Below are positions 1 to 11,737 of a stretch of 50,265 nucleotides of DNA, piece after piece. The notes under the pieces are model-generated. The model did no database searches, had not been told where the DNA came from, and worked only from the letters and a program-made list of their open reading frames with translations. Within the stretch, counting starts at the first letter, position 1, and each line of letters begins with the position of its first letter. Source of the stretch: Mesaphorura yosii (lineage: Eukaryota > Arthropoda > Collembola > Poduromorpha > Tullbergiidae); NCBI GenBank assembly GCA_009869945.1, contig WIXG01000485.1, positions 1 through 50,265 of the forward strand, read 5' to 3'. Both the position numbers and the translations under genes were made by a program.

Positions 1-1822
1 TGAGGGTTGTTAATTGTGCAATTTGAGGGTCATAGAATTCTTTCAGATGGGTCAGCTCCTGATCCCTTTGAAGCAGTTCTTGCTGTGCATTTTTCCAAAG
101 TTCTATTTGAAGAAACAAATTTCATTATTTTTCTTTGTACAACAATAAGAACAATGAATTGTAATCTATGTGGTAACTTGCTGTAATTACGTATAATTTA
201 ATTCAAGATTCATAGCACAAAGAAGGCAAGGTAGGCAGAAACATTTATTCGAGAGGAGAAAGCAGGTTGAAATTAATGCAATCCGAAAGAGAAACCTTCA
301 CCAATGTGTGAAACTTTATCGAAAGCAGCGACGCGTTCGATCCACCGCAAATGAAATTATCTCTTCTGCCTCTGTTTACCTTGCTGTTCTTCGAGATCCA
401 CCAGTTGTAAGAGAAAATTACCTTTCTCCTCTTCGAGTTCCGCAACACGATTTTCCAACTCTTTTACTTTAGAATCATTTTCGACCTATGAAAAATTGAG
501 TAAGGCTTTTTGACGGAACATGTGATTCATTTACATTGTACGCGAACTTACCGCCGCAGCCAATTCCTCATTGTGTTTCTCTTTCAAAGACTTCAGTTTA
601 TTCTGGAACTGTGTTTTCAACTTATTTATTTGATTCTTCGATTTCTCTATCATTTGGGCTTCCTTCTCTGTGAACTCCTTCTGTTGGCTGTCCAAATCAT
701 TTTGAATATCGTCCAGCCTTGAAGCCTTTTCTTGGAGAACTGAGCATCTTGCAGCATGTGCCTGAATCTCCGCATTCAGGCGCTCTTTCTCCTGCTTCCA
801 ATTGTTCTGAACACTGCTGAGCGTTTTCTCCATGTCGAAAAGCACCTGCTGAGTTCGTTTCAACTCAAAATCTCTTTCTTCGAGTTCTTTCTTAAATTTT
901 TTCTGCACAACTGCCACCGCTTCATTTTTCGACCCAATTAATTTATCTCGTTCATTTATCATTTCCTGCAAGCAGCACTGAATAAGCAAACAAGTTGCGG
1001 ACATACTTATTAACATTAACATGTTATTACCTTCAAGTCAATTGTTTCTCTGTCCATTTCACGGACTCGCGCTTCCAGACTAAGAATCATTGTATCCCGC
1101 TCTCTGATTTGTTGGCACAACTCATTGAACTTCACTGTGTCCTGGAATTTTGATTGAAATGGAGTATGAATCATGCGAAATCAATAAGTAGTTAGAACTT
1201 GGGGGGCCAAGATTTATCATATCGGGAATTGGGATTTGGTTGCTTACCATTTTTGGCACAGATGGACGAGTGAAGTCTGACTGATTTAGATTTTCCAACA
1301 AAGATTGAACATCGATAAAACTGTCAAGCTCAACGTCCTCGTCCTCCGGTGGCTCGGATCTAAAGGTCACAAACTTAGGTTAAAAATCTAAGCGAAATAA
1401 GATGCTACCACTTTTCAATCCAAGACAAGAGGATAACTTACCTTCTTGCTTGCTCTTCTTCGAGTTGTTGCTTGAGCTTGAGTAGATCATTAAGACTGTC
1501 CAAATGGTCGTCTCCGGGACTTCCCACTGGCGAGGTGATTGGCATATCGTCATCGAAGTTGATATTTGCATGTTTGCTCAGTTCTTCTAACTTGCTTTGC
1601 AACTAAAAGGGCGTCACAGATGTTTTTCAAGATTTCCGTGCACTTGCTTCGTAATATTATTTTATTTACCAATGCCAATCTGGCGTCACCGCCGCTGATG
1701 TCCATATCCACCGAACCTGCTGAACTCTTCTTGCTTCCTTTTTGTTTCGGAGATCGTTTTGCCTTCGGGTTCGGATCGTCATCCAGTTCGCCAAAGACTA
1801 GCTCAGAGTCGTGGCCGGACAT
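1..1822 (-). CDS. Large coiled-coil protein, N-terminal part (runs off left edge)
   Basis: Seven exons read in one frame on the minus strand: 1670-1822 (start codon), 1442-1602, 1248-1359, 1031-1141, 552-965, 380-485 and 1-102 (incomplete). About 386 residues are visible. The first ~50 are charged and Ser/Lys-rich (begins MSGHDSELVFGELDDD). A second acidic stretch (PPEDEDVELD) follows, and from about residue 145 the protein is almost pure heptad-type coiled coil rich in Glu, Lys and Gln, still coiled at the window edge. This suggests a scaffold or tether, for example a golgin or lava-lamp-like protein, but no family-specific motif is visible and I do not assign it. Reading past the donor of exon 380-485 meets a stop at 357-359, so retention of that intron would give a truncated form. 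Exon joins are well supported; identity is not. Confidence 0.8.
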
Positions 1823-2613
1823 TTCGCTGTTCTGGCACTGCCAGATGCAGCCGCTTTGAGCAAGTAACTGTAAAATAATTCAGACATTACGTAAATGGAA
1901 ATCAGAACATGGAAACAACAGTACGTAATCTAGATTTTCTAGATACAAGGGCGTATAATAGGAAGACACCATAAAGGACGTCATTGATTCCAAGTTTTAC
2001 CTAAAGTCGCCGTGATTTAGGGCCCTTGTCGGTTGTACTTTCCAAAGATAAGCATTGAGGGGTTAACCTATTAGTTTGCAACTGATTAACTGTGATCAAA
2101 TCGAATCAGTTCAAGGGCTCGGAGAACAGCTGTAATGCCATTTGCTGCACTTTCACAAAACCAGTCTTTGGTTTTGCTTAGTTGTAATTTATTCGTTTCT
2201 TGTGCAATTTCTCGCGGCATCCTTGGATTCAGCGATTCGGCCATATGCCATCAGGTACGAACTGACGGCAAGCGTGCAGCGAGCAGCAGCATCGTGATTG
2301 TCCGTACGCCGTGTGCATTAGCATTCCAGATTCACCACGAGCAGCAGTACGTGTCCAGCGTCCAGCGTGCCACAGCAGAAATCAGGTCGGAATTCTTCCC
2401 GGAACAAGATAAGAACGTAAGTACCAATTATTGCATGCGAGAAACCCATCTTGTGTGGATTTTTGCTAATTTATTTCCCCCAATTATAATTTAACACCAA
2501 TATTCCTTCTTTACCCACAAGGCAGTCGGTGTAACTCTGTGGTCGTGTTCATACAACTCATCCACCACCGGTTGACCTTTGATACGTTTAAGAAACAAGT
2601 AATTTACTAAGAA
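1823..2613. promoter_or_regulatory. Divergent promoter region and RPL12 5' UTR
   Basis: About 0.8 kb separates the start codons of the coiled-coil gene (-) and RPL12 (+), so both promoters must lie here or overlap. A likely RPL12 5' UTR intron starts with a strong donor (AAC|GTAAGT) at 2417 and ends at an AG at 2521 or 2525, placing the transcription start upstream of 2416. A pyrimidine-rich stretch near 2502-2512 (CCTTCTTT) resembles the TCT initiator of ribosomal protein genes, but it would fall inside the proposed intron, so the two readings are alternatives. Confidence 0.4.
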
Positions 2614-3321
2614 ATGGGTCCAAAATTTGATCCTAGTGAAGTTAAAGTTGGTAAGTTGCTCTCAAGTTGTCCGTACTACGGTTAATTGGATTTCGGGATA
2701 CCTTGGTTCAATGCCGGCAGTGCGTTTGATTGCGCGCTTTGGTCGCTATTTCTAATTCCAAGTACCGTTTTAATTCTAACAGTATGCCTCCGTTGTGTTG
2801 GAGGAGAAGTTGGTGCTACATCATCACTGGCTCCAAAGATTGGTCCTCTTGGTTTGGTAAGTTTCGCTTCACCCGACATTAAATATGCATTAGGCAGGCA
2901 CAAGCATTCTTTAAAATGTGCCTCCTATCTACAGTCTCCGAAGAAGGTCGGTGATGACATTGCAAAGGCCACCGGTGATTGGAAGGGACTGAAGATCACC
3001 GTGAAGCTGACAATTCAAAATCGTCAGGCAACCATCTCTGTCGTTCCCTCCGCAGCATCCATGATCATCAAGGCTCTGAAGGAACCGCCACGCGATCGTA
3101 AAAAGCAAAAGAACATCAAGCACAATGGAAACATTACATTCAATGACATCCTCACCATTGCAAAGGCGATGAGGGAACGATCCATGGCCAAGAGTCTTGC
3201 GGGGACAGCAAAGGAGATTTTGGGCACGGCGCAATCCGTCGGATGTACGATCGATGGCAAGAATCCACATGACTGGATTGATGCTATTAATAATGGCGAA
3301 GTACAAGTACCCGAAAAATGA
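2614..3321 (+). CDS. RPL12: 60S ribosomal protein L12 (uL11)
   Basis: Three exons: 2614-2650, 2783-2856 and 2935-3321. The 165-residue product has the same length as human RPL12. It begins [12 protein letters not shown] and contains the family hallmarks [34 protein letters not shown] and [10 protein letters not shown]. uL11 binds 28S rRNA with the stalk proteins at the GTPase-associated centre of the large ribosomal subunit. The start was chosen from the conserved N-terminus and the phase-1 donor after it. The longer reading frame open before exon 3 is intron read-through. It stands head to head with the coiled-coil gene and tail to tail with the esterase, whose stop lies about 150 bp away on the other strand. 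Confidence 0.97.
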
Positions 3322-3467
3322 ATGCATAACACTACATAATTTGTTACTGTTATACAATTTATGGAAATAACATCTTGATATGTTTTGAGATTTGGAACTG
3401 CTTTACTGCATTGCATTGCTAATTGGTTCAGTCATAATTTAATCCATGTAGCATGGTTCATTTGCAC

Positions 3468-5838
3468 TTAATTAACGTCAATTAGACTATTATTGCTTCG
3501 GTTCGGTCCAATATTGAGTCTGAAGTCAATGTCGAATGATTTTCGAATGTCAATCGGGAGATCATCCCTCAGCTTGAAACTCTTCCACAGTTGGTATCGC
3601 CTCTCGAAAGGGAACTCGATCATTTGTGACTTGTACAACGCGTCGGTCAATCTGATGACATTGGGCGCACGCAGAGCAGGATTCACTGGTTTCCAGAATT
3701 CGATTTCTTCTCCGTCTTCGTTCGTGTACACTGGCCGGCCTTTGTTGACAAAATTGCCCCACACGTTCACCATGAAGTCGGTCATTCGGAAGTCCGGGTC
3801 GCTTGTCCTGAGCGCCTTGAAGTACAGCGTGCTATTAAGGAGGTACTGCAAGTCGTCGATGTGCGACACGCCCCAGTCGCGGACATGCAGCCCGAGTGAC
3901 TCGAGTGACGAGTGTTGACCTTTGTGGTCAATAACGAAGCCGTATGTTTCCGCAATCTTGGAGTGGTACTCGAGTCCCTTGCGTATTCCAAACATAAAGT
4001 ATCGGTCACCGAAGAACTGTAACAAGACGTCAATTAGTACACCGCACTGTATGCACCCATTAGCATCACGCCCGCATATAGTCGTCTCATTGTGGGTTTA
4101 CCATGCTTATCTTTGCCCTTGTCCAGAAAGTCAAGGGTTCCCCGTGCAGGTATTCGTTGTCAATCGTCCGTAGAATTGCTTTCGTTTCCGTCGATGGTTT
4201 ATAGTCAATGTCCAGGGCGAGAGGGACTGCCGTACTGAACTCTCGGTTGAGAGCAGTATCAAGGCGCAGCAGGTACGAGACTAGGACACAAACAGAAAGC
4301 GGTCAGGTGCGTATTGTCATAAATAAGACGAATGCTGCCAATTTATTTATTGAGTCTTACTCGCAGCGAGAAAGTCTCCTTCATTGGGCACCAAACCCTG
4401 CAGAATAGGAACGCGGCTTACGTTCCCACGATTGTATGCCATTTCGGGAGATTCGAGAAGAAAAGCGCGAGAGTGCGGGTGTTCAACGACTGGCCCAAAT
4501 GTGAAGAGTGGGAACACGAACTTTTTCTGAAGGATGAGGTAAACATTAGTCACGCGTATAGGTCCTTGGATCGGATTCAGCCATTGGCTCAACTTACGTA
4601 AATCTCAAACTGCTTCTGCACGACCATGTTTGCATCGAGCCTTCGCAGACAGGCCACGAGCAGGTGGCTGTCTCGCGTGGGACAACCGGCTCGTTTAGCA
4701 AGTTTCCGAGTATTCTCGAACGTGCTGTTAATGAGACCCCAATTGCTTAAGGGGTCACCGCTGTGCATGATGGCGTTGACGGGGATGTTCCTAGTTTGTG
4801 GCGAGAGTAAATGCAGACCAACGTACACCGAACCTGCGCGTTGGCAGTTCATCAATTAAACATCAAGCCACCTGAAGAGTAGAAAATTAAAGTGAAAATA
4901 TTTCTGCAAGTCTCACCGGCGCTTTGTCCCATGAGAGTAATTTTGTTGGGATCGCCACCAAATCGGTCGATATTTTCCTGAATCCAGCTCAGAGCAAGCG
5001 CCTGGTCTTTGAGGGCATTATTTCCCGGTGCTGCTGAGTCACCGGTGCTTAAATAACCTGAAAAAAATTCAACTCCAGGAAAATGTCCCGGCGCAGGATA
5101 CTGGCAATGCTGCCCTCTTCGTGATGACTTACCGAGAACACCCAACCGATAATTGAAGGTGACCAGCAGCACATTTTGCGTGTCCAGCATATAGGCGGGT
5201 CCGTACTGGCCACTTGTCCCGAAAAAGTGTCCACCTCCATGAATATACACAATGACTGGCAATAATGGAGGATTTGAGGCAGCTCGCAGCGGATGCGGAT
5301 CAGGTAACTGTGAATAATCAGAGAAATGAAAATAAGCTAAATAAGCTCACACCCACGCCTTGAATAGAAGTCTACTGCTAATATCTCAAAAAGTCTACAC
5401 TCTAGAACTTACGGCGGGTGTGTACACATTGATGAAGAGACAATCTTCGTTCCCGTAAATGCGGTAGTACTGCGTGGCGTCCATTTGCAGACACGCGGAA
5501 CCTAATCGTTGGGCGTTTTGGATTCCCTTCCAAGGGTTTCGAATCGGGATGGCTTCCCTGAACCTGAGCTCACCCACCGGCGGAAGGGCGTAGCGAATGC
5601 CGTCGAAGGCGAAGATGGACCGATTTCGAATCGTGTGCATTTCGTAGCCTTCGATTAGACCGAGTTTGGTCTCCGCGATGGGCACGCGATAGCCCCATAC
5701 TTCAGGCTGCTGTATTCTCAACTTGTCCAAATGCCGCGTCGATGGTTCTGGCACCACAGCGTGGTTGAGAGGCAGGCAGATCGTGTCACTCAAGGCACAC
5801 AACGCGTTCAGGAGGTACGTGAATCCAAAACCAAACAT
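3468..5838 (-). CDS. Secreted type-B carboxylesterase
   Basis: Seven exons: 5413-5838, 5133-5307, 4917-5057, 4598-4833, 4361-4526, 4102-4280 and 3468-4016. They sum to 1872 nt, giving 623 residues. The N-terminus is a probable signal peptide (MFGFGFTYLLNALCALS). Alpha/beta-hydrolase features are visible in order: the FDGIRYALPPVG region, EDCLFINVYTPA, the oxyanion motif IHGGG, the nucleophile elbow GQSAG, a probable acid residue in NEGDF, and the histidine in GVSHIDDLQYLL. All three triad residues are therefore present, so it is probably an active esterase rather than a neuroligin-type adhesion protein. Gln in GQSAG replaces the more usual Glu. The substrate cannot be told; detoxifying, juvenile-hormone and pheromone esterases share this fold. 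Every junction keeps frame. Confidence 0.93.
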
Positions 5839-7141
5839 GGTGGCTCAACAATGGATATATTGGCCAAGAGAGGCGAGATCTTTGGTTCCTTCGCTGATTG
5901 CAACTGGAAGACTGGCGTGCGAATAAATTAAGACTTTGTCGATTTTGTGGTGAAGCTAAAGTTAACGCATCATTGCTACAATTTGAGCAGCCAAAGTTAC
6001 TAAGTACAAGGTCAAGAGCATCTGAAACATAAAAACTGGTTTCGTAGCCAAAGCGCTCCTCATCATCGTCGTCACTTGCGTAATGGCCAATTACTTAGCA
6101 TTACCACGCGCCATGTGAAATCAAGGCCAATAAGCCTCTGCGTTCCGGTTCTCAGAAAAACAGAATGAACCCAGGAATTTTAGGGAAACTGAACTGACGC
6201 GTTCAAATTTCAATTTAGTCTTCTTCCAGTTACTGGACAGAAGACTACGTCTAAACACTCGAATCCAATGCAGTGTGTAGGAAAATTCTTTATAACATAT
6301 TTTTAGAGTTAAACAGGTTTGCCTTTGTCGCTAAAGGCTGGCGATCTCGTCACCGTTCGCGTTCACAGGATTGCGAAGCCAGTTAACATTGATTCATTAA
6401 TGATCGCCCCTTCAAGTACGAGATTCGGTCATTCAATGTCGAGGTTCACTGCAATGATGAAGCGTGTACTGTTTGCGTACGGCTACGGCCATGGCATGGG
6501 TTGAAAGTATTAATTACATTGCTTTGTCACTTTTGTCTGACCTGGCTGATTACACATGTGGTGCTCACGTCGTATGACAGTATGACAAGCATGAGTTAAT
6601 GGTCAAATTGAGTCATCAAAGTCATCATTCATATCATATCTCATATTCTTGGCTTTATAATTCATAGCTGCAAGATTTCCATTGGAATCTTATTTGACCT
6701 TTGCACATACGCATATGCCGACATTGAGGATTAAGATTAGATTTAACAATCTCACTTTAAGACATACTGCATGCGGCGACGAGTATGCTTTGGAAAGAAG
6801 TAATGAGGGCTGACGGTTGGTGTCTCCGTCTCCAGTCGAGTTGTGTGTGGGCTCGATTCGACTGTGTTCGAACAGGCACCAAAACCCACAGCCTCGTAGT
6901 CGCACGTGGTGGAAGGGAAACGGAAACCGGCAGACAGCAGATAACATTTCAAACAAGGCGAACATCTGTTCGCCGGTCTTCTCATTGCTGCTTTCTTGTC
7001 CTTGACTTTTTCACTTATCTATTTACTCTACTGGTTAGAATTAATATCGAGATTACGAGCATGTGTTCGTTAGCAAAGTCGCCACTGTGAATAAATCCCT
7101 TCAGTAGACGCTAGTCACATTTTGGAACTGCTGCCACCAAG
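5839..7141. other. Intergenic region between divergent esterase and spermidine synthase
   Basis: About 1.3 kb without a supportable gene. It must carry the promoters of the esterase (-) and SRM (+). Short open frames here have no start context, splice partners or recognisable residues. I see no repeat or RNA gene. Confidence 0.5.
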
Positions 7142-8179
7142 ATGGATAGTCTTAAAGAAGGTTGGTTCAGTGAATTCAGCACTCTTTGGTCCGGGCAATC
7201 GTTCTCAATCGAAGTGGACAAGATTCTGCACCAGGAACGGAGTCAGTACCAAGACATCCTCGTTCTCCAGACGCCAGCGTACGGACGAGTGCTTGTGCTG
7301 GATGGTGTGATCCAATGCACTGAACGAGATGAGTTCTCATATCAGGAGATGATGACCTTCGTTCCACTCTGCTCGCACCCAAACCCTCGCAATGTACTGA
7401 TTATTGGTGGTGGTGATGGTGGAGTCGCACGAGAGGTTGCCAAGTATCCGACCGTGGAGTCCATCGTGCAGTGCGAGATCGACGAACGTGTCGTGGCTCT
7501 CTCTAAACAATATCTACCATTTATGGCTTCAGGGTTCGAGAGCCCCAAACTGAAATTGCACATCGGAGACGGGCTGGAGTTCATGAGGCAGCACGAAAAC
7601 ATGTTCGATGTGATCATAACCGATTCGTCCGATCCATTTGGCAAGTCATATCGATAAGCAATCGCACAAAGGCTATCAGTGAGCTTGAGTAACTTGAAAT
7701 GCATTTTATTGATCCAGGACCGGCTGAAAAACTTTTTCAAGAAAGTTACTACCAACTCGCTGCCAAAGCACTGCGACCACATGGAATCCTTTGCTCTCAG
7801 GGAGAAAACATGTGGTTTCACGCTCCATTGATCATCGATATGCTCGCATTCTGCTCGAAGATCTTCCCCAGAGTTCGATACGGGTACACATGCATTCCAA
7901 CTTATCCGGGTGGCCAGATTGGGTTGTTGCTGTGCAGTAAGGATCCGGTAAGTGAATAAGGCTCGGAAACGCCACCGAAGTTTAAGCAACTGTCTGAATT
8001 TGAACATTTCTATTAAATTCACATTCCAGAGCACTGATTTTGAGAATCCAGCTTCTACGCTGATGAAAGAGGAGATGGCCGCAATGAATTTACGCTACTA
8101 TACCCCTCAGATTCACACTGCCGCGTTCACGTTACCAAAATTTATGACTGAGTTGATAAAAAAAATGGTGCTGAGCTAA
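7142..8179 (+). CDS. SRM: Spermidine synthase
   Basis: Three exons: 7142-7640, 7718-7947 and 8030-8179, 879 nt, 292 residues. The enzyme transfers an aminopropyl group from decarboxylated S-adenosylmethionine to putrescine in the cytosol. Visible signatures are [18 protein letters not shown], the nucleotide-type loop IIGGGDGG (about residues 87-94), CEIDERV and [13 protein letters not shown] carrying the catalytic aspartate, then PTYPGGQIG. Length matches the animal enzyme. The first intron (7641-7717) begins GCAAGT, a GC-AG intron; only this join restores DPFGPAE. A polyadenylation signal follows about 80 bp after the stop. Confidence 0.97.
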
Positions 8180-8260
8180 GGCTAAAAGTCGAGACCAAGA
8201 CTTCAAATAACAGAATATCTTACGTGCCATGTCCTATGCAGTACATTTTATTCTTGCTTA

Positions 8261-8266
8261 AATAAA
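8261..8266 (+). promoter_or_regulatory. Poly(A) signal AATAAA of spermidine synthase
   Basis: Canonical hexamer about 80 bp downstream of the SRM stop codon, facing the KLHL10 signal on the other strand. Confidence 0.7.
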
Positions 8267-8302
8267 GTTATATTCATAAATCATAATAATGCAACTACAA
8301 CT

Positions 8303-8308
8303 TTTATT
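8303..8308 (-). promoter_or_regulatory. Poly(A) signal of KLHL10
   Basis: AATAAA on the minus strand (TTTATT on plus), about 155 bp beyond the KLHL10 stop. It lies under 40 bp past the SRM signal, so the two convergent transcripts probably overlap at their 3' ends. Confidence 0.6.
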
Positions 8309-8461
8309 CAGTCATCCTTGCATTCTTAATAATTTTGTGATCGGCTTATATTTTTGGAGAATTCCACAATATCAATAATTTTGTTCCCGAATGTTGATGC
8401 GATGTGAGATCACTAGTGAAGAATTTGGAAGGTGAGTGAGAGCCATGGCACATGCCTTGCT

Positions 8462-11160
8462 TCATGAGGTTGAGCGATGTCGAGGACGAATGCGTGGGCG
8501 ACCGGAGGCTGTGCTTGTCAGTCCGGTGGCGGGTGCAGGCAATCCGAGGAGTTCATGGACTCTGGAAAGGTACGAGTATTCTTGAGCGTTGCGAAGTCCA
8601 TTTAGAACACAGGCACTGAGCGCGGAGCGGTTGAGGTTCATGGAGCAAATGTCGTACCATTCGTTGGCCAGATCATCGTAGCACTCGCAGAAGGGGATCG
8701 TCGTAGTGCCGTTGAAGCCGCCGATCACAAAGAGCCAGTCATCAACGGCCGCAGCAGCGAAATTACTACGCGCCGTATTCATGTTGGCGATTGGAGTCCA
8801 TTCGCCATGGTCGGCAGCCGGATCGTAGCGTTCACCAGTCGAGAGGCGTGTGAAACCATTAAATCCACCAATCGCGTACAACAAGTCTTTGTGAACGGTG
8901 AGCGTGACTCCACTGCGCGGTGTGTTCATCGGGCGAAGAAAAGTCCACTGATTCTCGACAGGATCGAAGACTTCAACACTGGAAAGCACTTCTTGGCCAT
9001 TGAAACCACCTGCGATGTAAATTTTGCCACCGACCGCAGCAGCGGCAGCGTCTGAGCGCTGTCGAGCCATGCTAGGCATCATCTCCCATTGATTGCGATC
9101 CACGTTGTAGCGTTCGACCGAGTTCATGCGCGAACGGCCGTTGAATCCGCCAAGAGCGTAAATATCTCGCCCTGAAGTTGTATAAAATTTTCCACGTCAA
9201 ATTAGACCTGTCAGTTGTCCCTACCGCCTTCGAACTTATTACTTGTCGTACCAAGAACGCAGCAAGAAACGTAGCATCGTGGAAAATGCATGCAAGACTT
9301 TTCTGTCCACACTTTCGTCACCGGATTGTAACAGCGCATAGTGTTGAAGTGATCTTGGCCATCGAATCCACCCACCATGTAAATCAGATTGTCGACAGTC
9401 ACCAAGCCTTGGTATGCTCGTGGATTTGCATCCGAGTACGGAGTGAGGAACCAGCGATCAGCACGCGTGTCGTACGTTTCCATGAAATTAGCTGAACAGA
9501 TAGTAAGCACGAGTGATTTGGTTTGGATTAGAGTGAAAACGGGCTAATTGTTGATCCATCAGACACAATAGTTTGAGGCATTAACTTACTTGGTGAACCA
9601 GCGGACCATCCTCCGACCGCAAAAATTAGTTGATGAGGAATGCGAGGGCGTGCGAGCGGATCATTCAAGTCTATTTCAATTTCTGGAATCGAGTCAATCT
9701 GGGATAAGAGGAACGATGCGTCGAAGAGTGACTTTTGAAGGTCCTGCAATAAGCAGAGTCCAGAGAAAATAATATTATTTCTTCGCCCAATCGAAAATTG
9801 AATTCAACTTTGCAACGACTTGCGCACTTGCCTCGTCTTCCTGGACATATTTCCAAGCGTAGATGTGCTTCGTGAAGTACTGGAAGCTCATGAGTCCAAA
9901 TCGGATGCATTGAAACAGTTCAACGAGTCTTGAGAGCCGCGCTGGGCACGGATCGGCGGTAATCCACTTGCGAATCGCGACGAAAACACATTCTTCGGAT
10001 TTGGTGTTCAGGTGATCGTCGCGCAAGAATTCTTCCAGCAGCTCGAACTCAAGCGACCGGAACCCAGCGGTTTGAGTGATTTCGAAAAAGTGTTGGAGAA
10101 TGAAGCGCTTGATCTCGGCCTGGATGCTCGGGCAGAAGTGTTCAACGCTAAGTTTGTACATTGCGATTGCGTTCGTGGGTGTGAGGTGAGTCAGGAGCCA
10201 AGCACGGCACTGCTGGAGCAGACCAAACAACTCCAGTCGCTGAAGGATCGGAATCAGGGTGATCAGGCCGGAGTCTTCGCCCGCGAACTGAAACTGCCCC
10301 GCGTAGACAAAGTCAAGAATAGTGGCCAGGGACTTGGAATCGATGTCGGTCAGCGGAAGGACTTGCATCTGCTCTTCGAAACCGTCATGTAGCTCCATGG
10401 GTAGAGCGCTCTGGCTTTGGCTCTGACCCTCGCCTAACTTGGTGAACAGTGTCTTGAAGAATGGGCTCGATGCAGCAAGAATCGGGCGATGAGCGTAGAA
10501 CTTTTTGTCGTCAGAGGTCTGAAGAATGACATCACAAAGGGTTCTGTTCGTGCGGAATTCGTTCCAGATGGCGGGATAGGCGTAAGTCTTAGCTGTGGTG
10601 ATTGAAATTCCACCGCCTGGTGTTCGCTCGTCGCCGTCTGCCCCAGCGCCAGTCCAGTCAGCGTACAACGTTTGGAAGTTGAGGCCATGCACCGAACCGC
10701 GTGGTTTTACGGGAAATTGCTGAGCACCACTCCAAGCGATCTGTGCGCTTCCGCTTCCTCCAAGTTCCATGGTCGCGTTGGCATTGGGATCCAGTCGGGC
10801 TCGAATTGCTCCTCCGCGCTGAATTCTGACGACTGCCGCTGGTGTCGCTGTGCTTGTTCCAGATCCCGCGTATGGTGTGTTGAAGAGACTCGTCGTAGAC
10901 CGATTTTCCGGAGCGTTGTTTGGAGTACTGAATGCAGCACTCGCCGGGATAGGGACGGGAACCTGTTCTGCTACTGGGTCGCCATTCGGTGCAGGCGCCT
11001 GAAGTGCTGCTCCGCCACCTCCAGCCACCGCGCCTGCTCCAGCGAACTGGGCAATAGGCTGATTCGGGCCACCGCCAGGACCTGGACCGGTTGCGCTGAC
11101 GTTGCTTGTACTGCTGTTCGCATTGCGGGCATTTCGAATACTGCTGCGTAGACGTTTCAT
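8462..11160 (-). CDS. KLHL10: Kelch-like protein 10 (BTB-BACK-Kelch Cullin-3 adaptor)
   Basis: Four exons: 9832-11160, 9590-9743, 9252-9491 and 8462-9171, 2433 nt, 810 residues. Residues 1 to ~190 are low-complexity Gly/Ala/Pro/Ser. BTB follows at about 195-325 (begins YPAIWNEFR), then BACK to about 435, then six Kelch repeats with their GG doublets (VGGWSAGSP, VGGFDGQD, LGGFNGRS, AGGFNGQE, IGGFNGFT, IGGFNGTT). The match to remembered vertebrate KLHL10 runs through RPRIPHQLIFAVGGWS, ETYDTRADRW and ECYDDLANEWYD. KLHL10 is known as a Cullin-3 substrate adaptor of developing sperm in mammals and flies. The first intron is best read as GC-AG: donor GAG|GCAAGT at 9831. A weaker GT donor 18 nt further on also keeps frame. 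The N-terminal extension is absent from vertebrate forms (~608 residues). Confidence 0.95.
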
Positions 11161-11494
11161 TCTGATGTGTTGCGGCGCTCACGATGAAGTTATTACTAAA
11201 ATACGCAATTGTTCTATCAAATGAGATTCAAGTAGACGTGACACTTTGTGACCAAAATGCCAATTACTATTTTACATTTCCCTACAAAATTGAAAGCTAA
11301 ATATTCAGTTTTGTTTGCGAGCTTCGAAGTCGCGATAGGTCGTGAATGCTGAAGAGCAGCTTACCTGTCGCTGTTTCCCAAATCCGATGAACGATCATGG
11401 CAACAGGTGATTGTTCAGATAAGAATCTTGCGCTTCATCTCAGTTCCCATGCGCTTTCCTGTCAGAAAAGCCCGACACGGCCTCAATTTACAAG

Positions 11495-11737
11495 ATGCGA
11501 TGCTCGGTACTCTTCGACCTAATTACCGAAACGCCGACTCGTGGCAAGGCAAGGCGCTTGGTTGCGTGTCTATCGGCAGTGGTGACTGTGACTGGTGGGT
11601 TGGGACTGTTCCTTGAGCACGAATTTCGGCACGACATGTATGCCAAGAGTCCTTCAATTATTCAGACCCCAACTATCTACTTCAACTTTTTCACTGCTCT
11701 TGCTTATCTGATGGCTTCTGCCTCCACTTACGCTTAA
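11495..11737 (+). CDS. Candidate small membrane protein, 80 residues
   Basis: A single open frame from ATG to TAA. It has a basic segment (TRGKARR) followed by a hydrophobic stretch (LVACLSAVVTVTGGLGLFL), a polar loop (HEFRHDMYAKSP), and a second hydrophobic, aromatic stretch (IYFNFFTALAYLMASA). That pattern fits a two-pass mini membrane protein, and codon usage looks coding. It sits alone between KLHL10 and SYT17. I do not recognise the family. It could be a chance ORF or part of an unannotated 5' exon. Confidence 0.35.
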   Translation: MRCSVLFDLITETPTRGKARRLVACLSAVVTVTGGLGLFLEHEFRHDMYAKSPSIIQTPTIYFNFFTALAYLMASASTYA

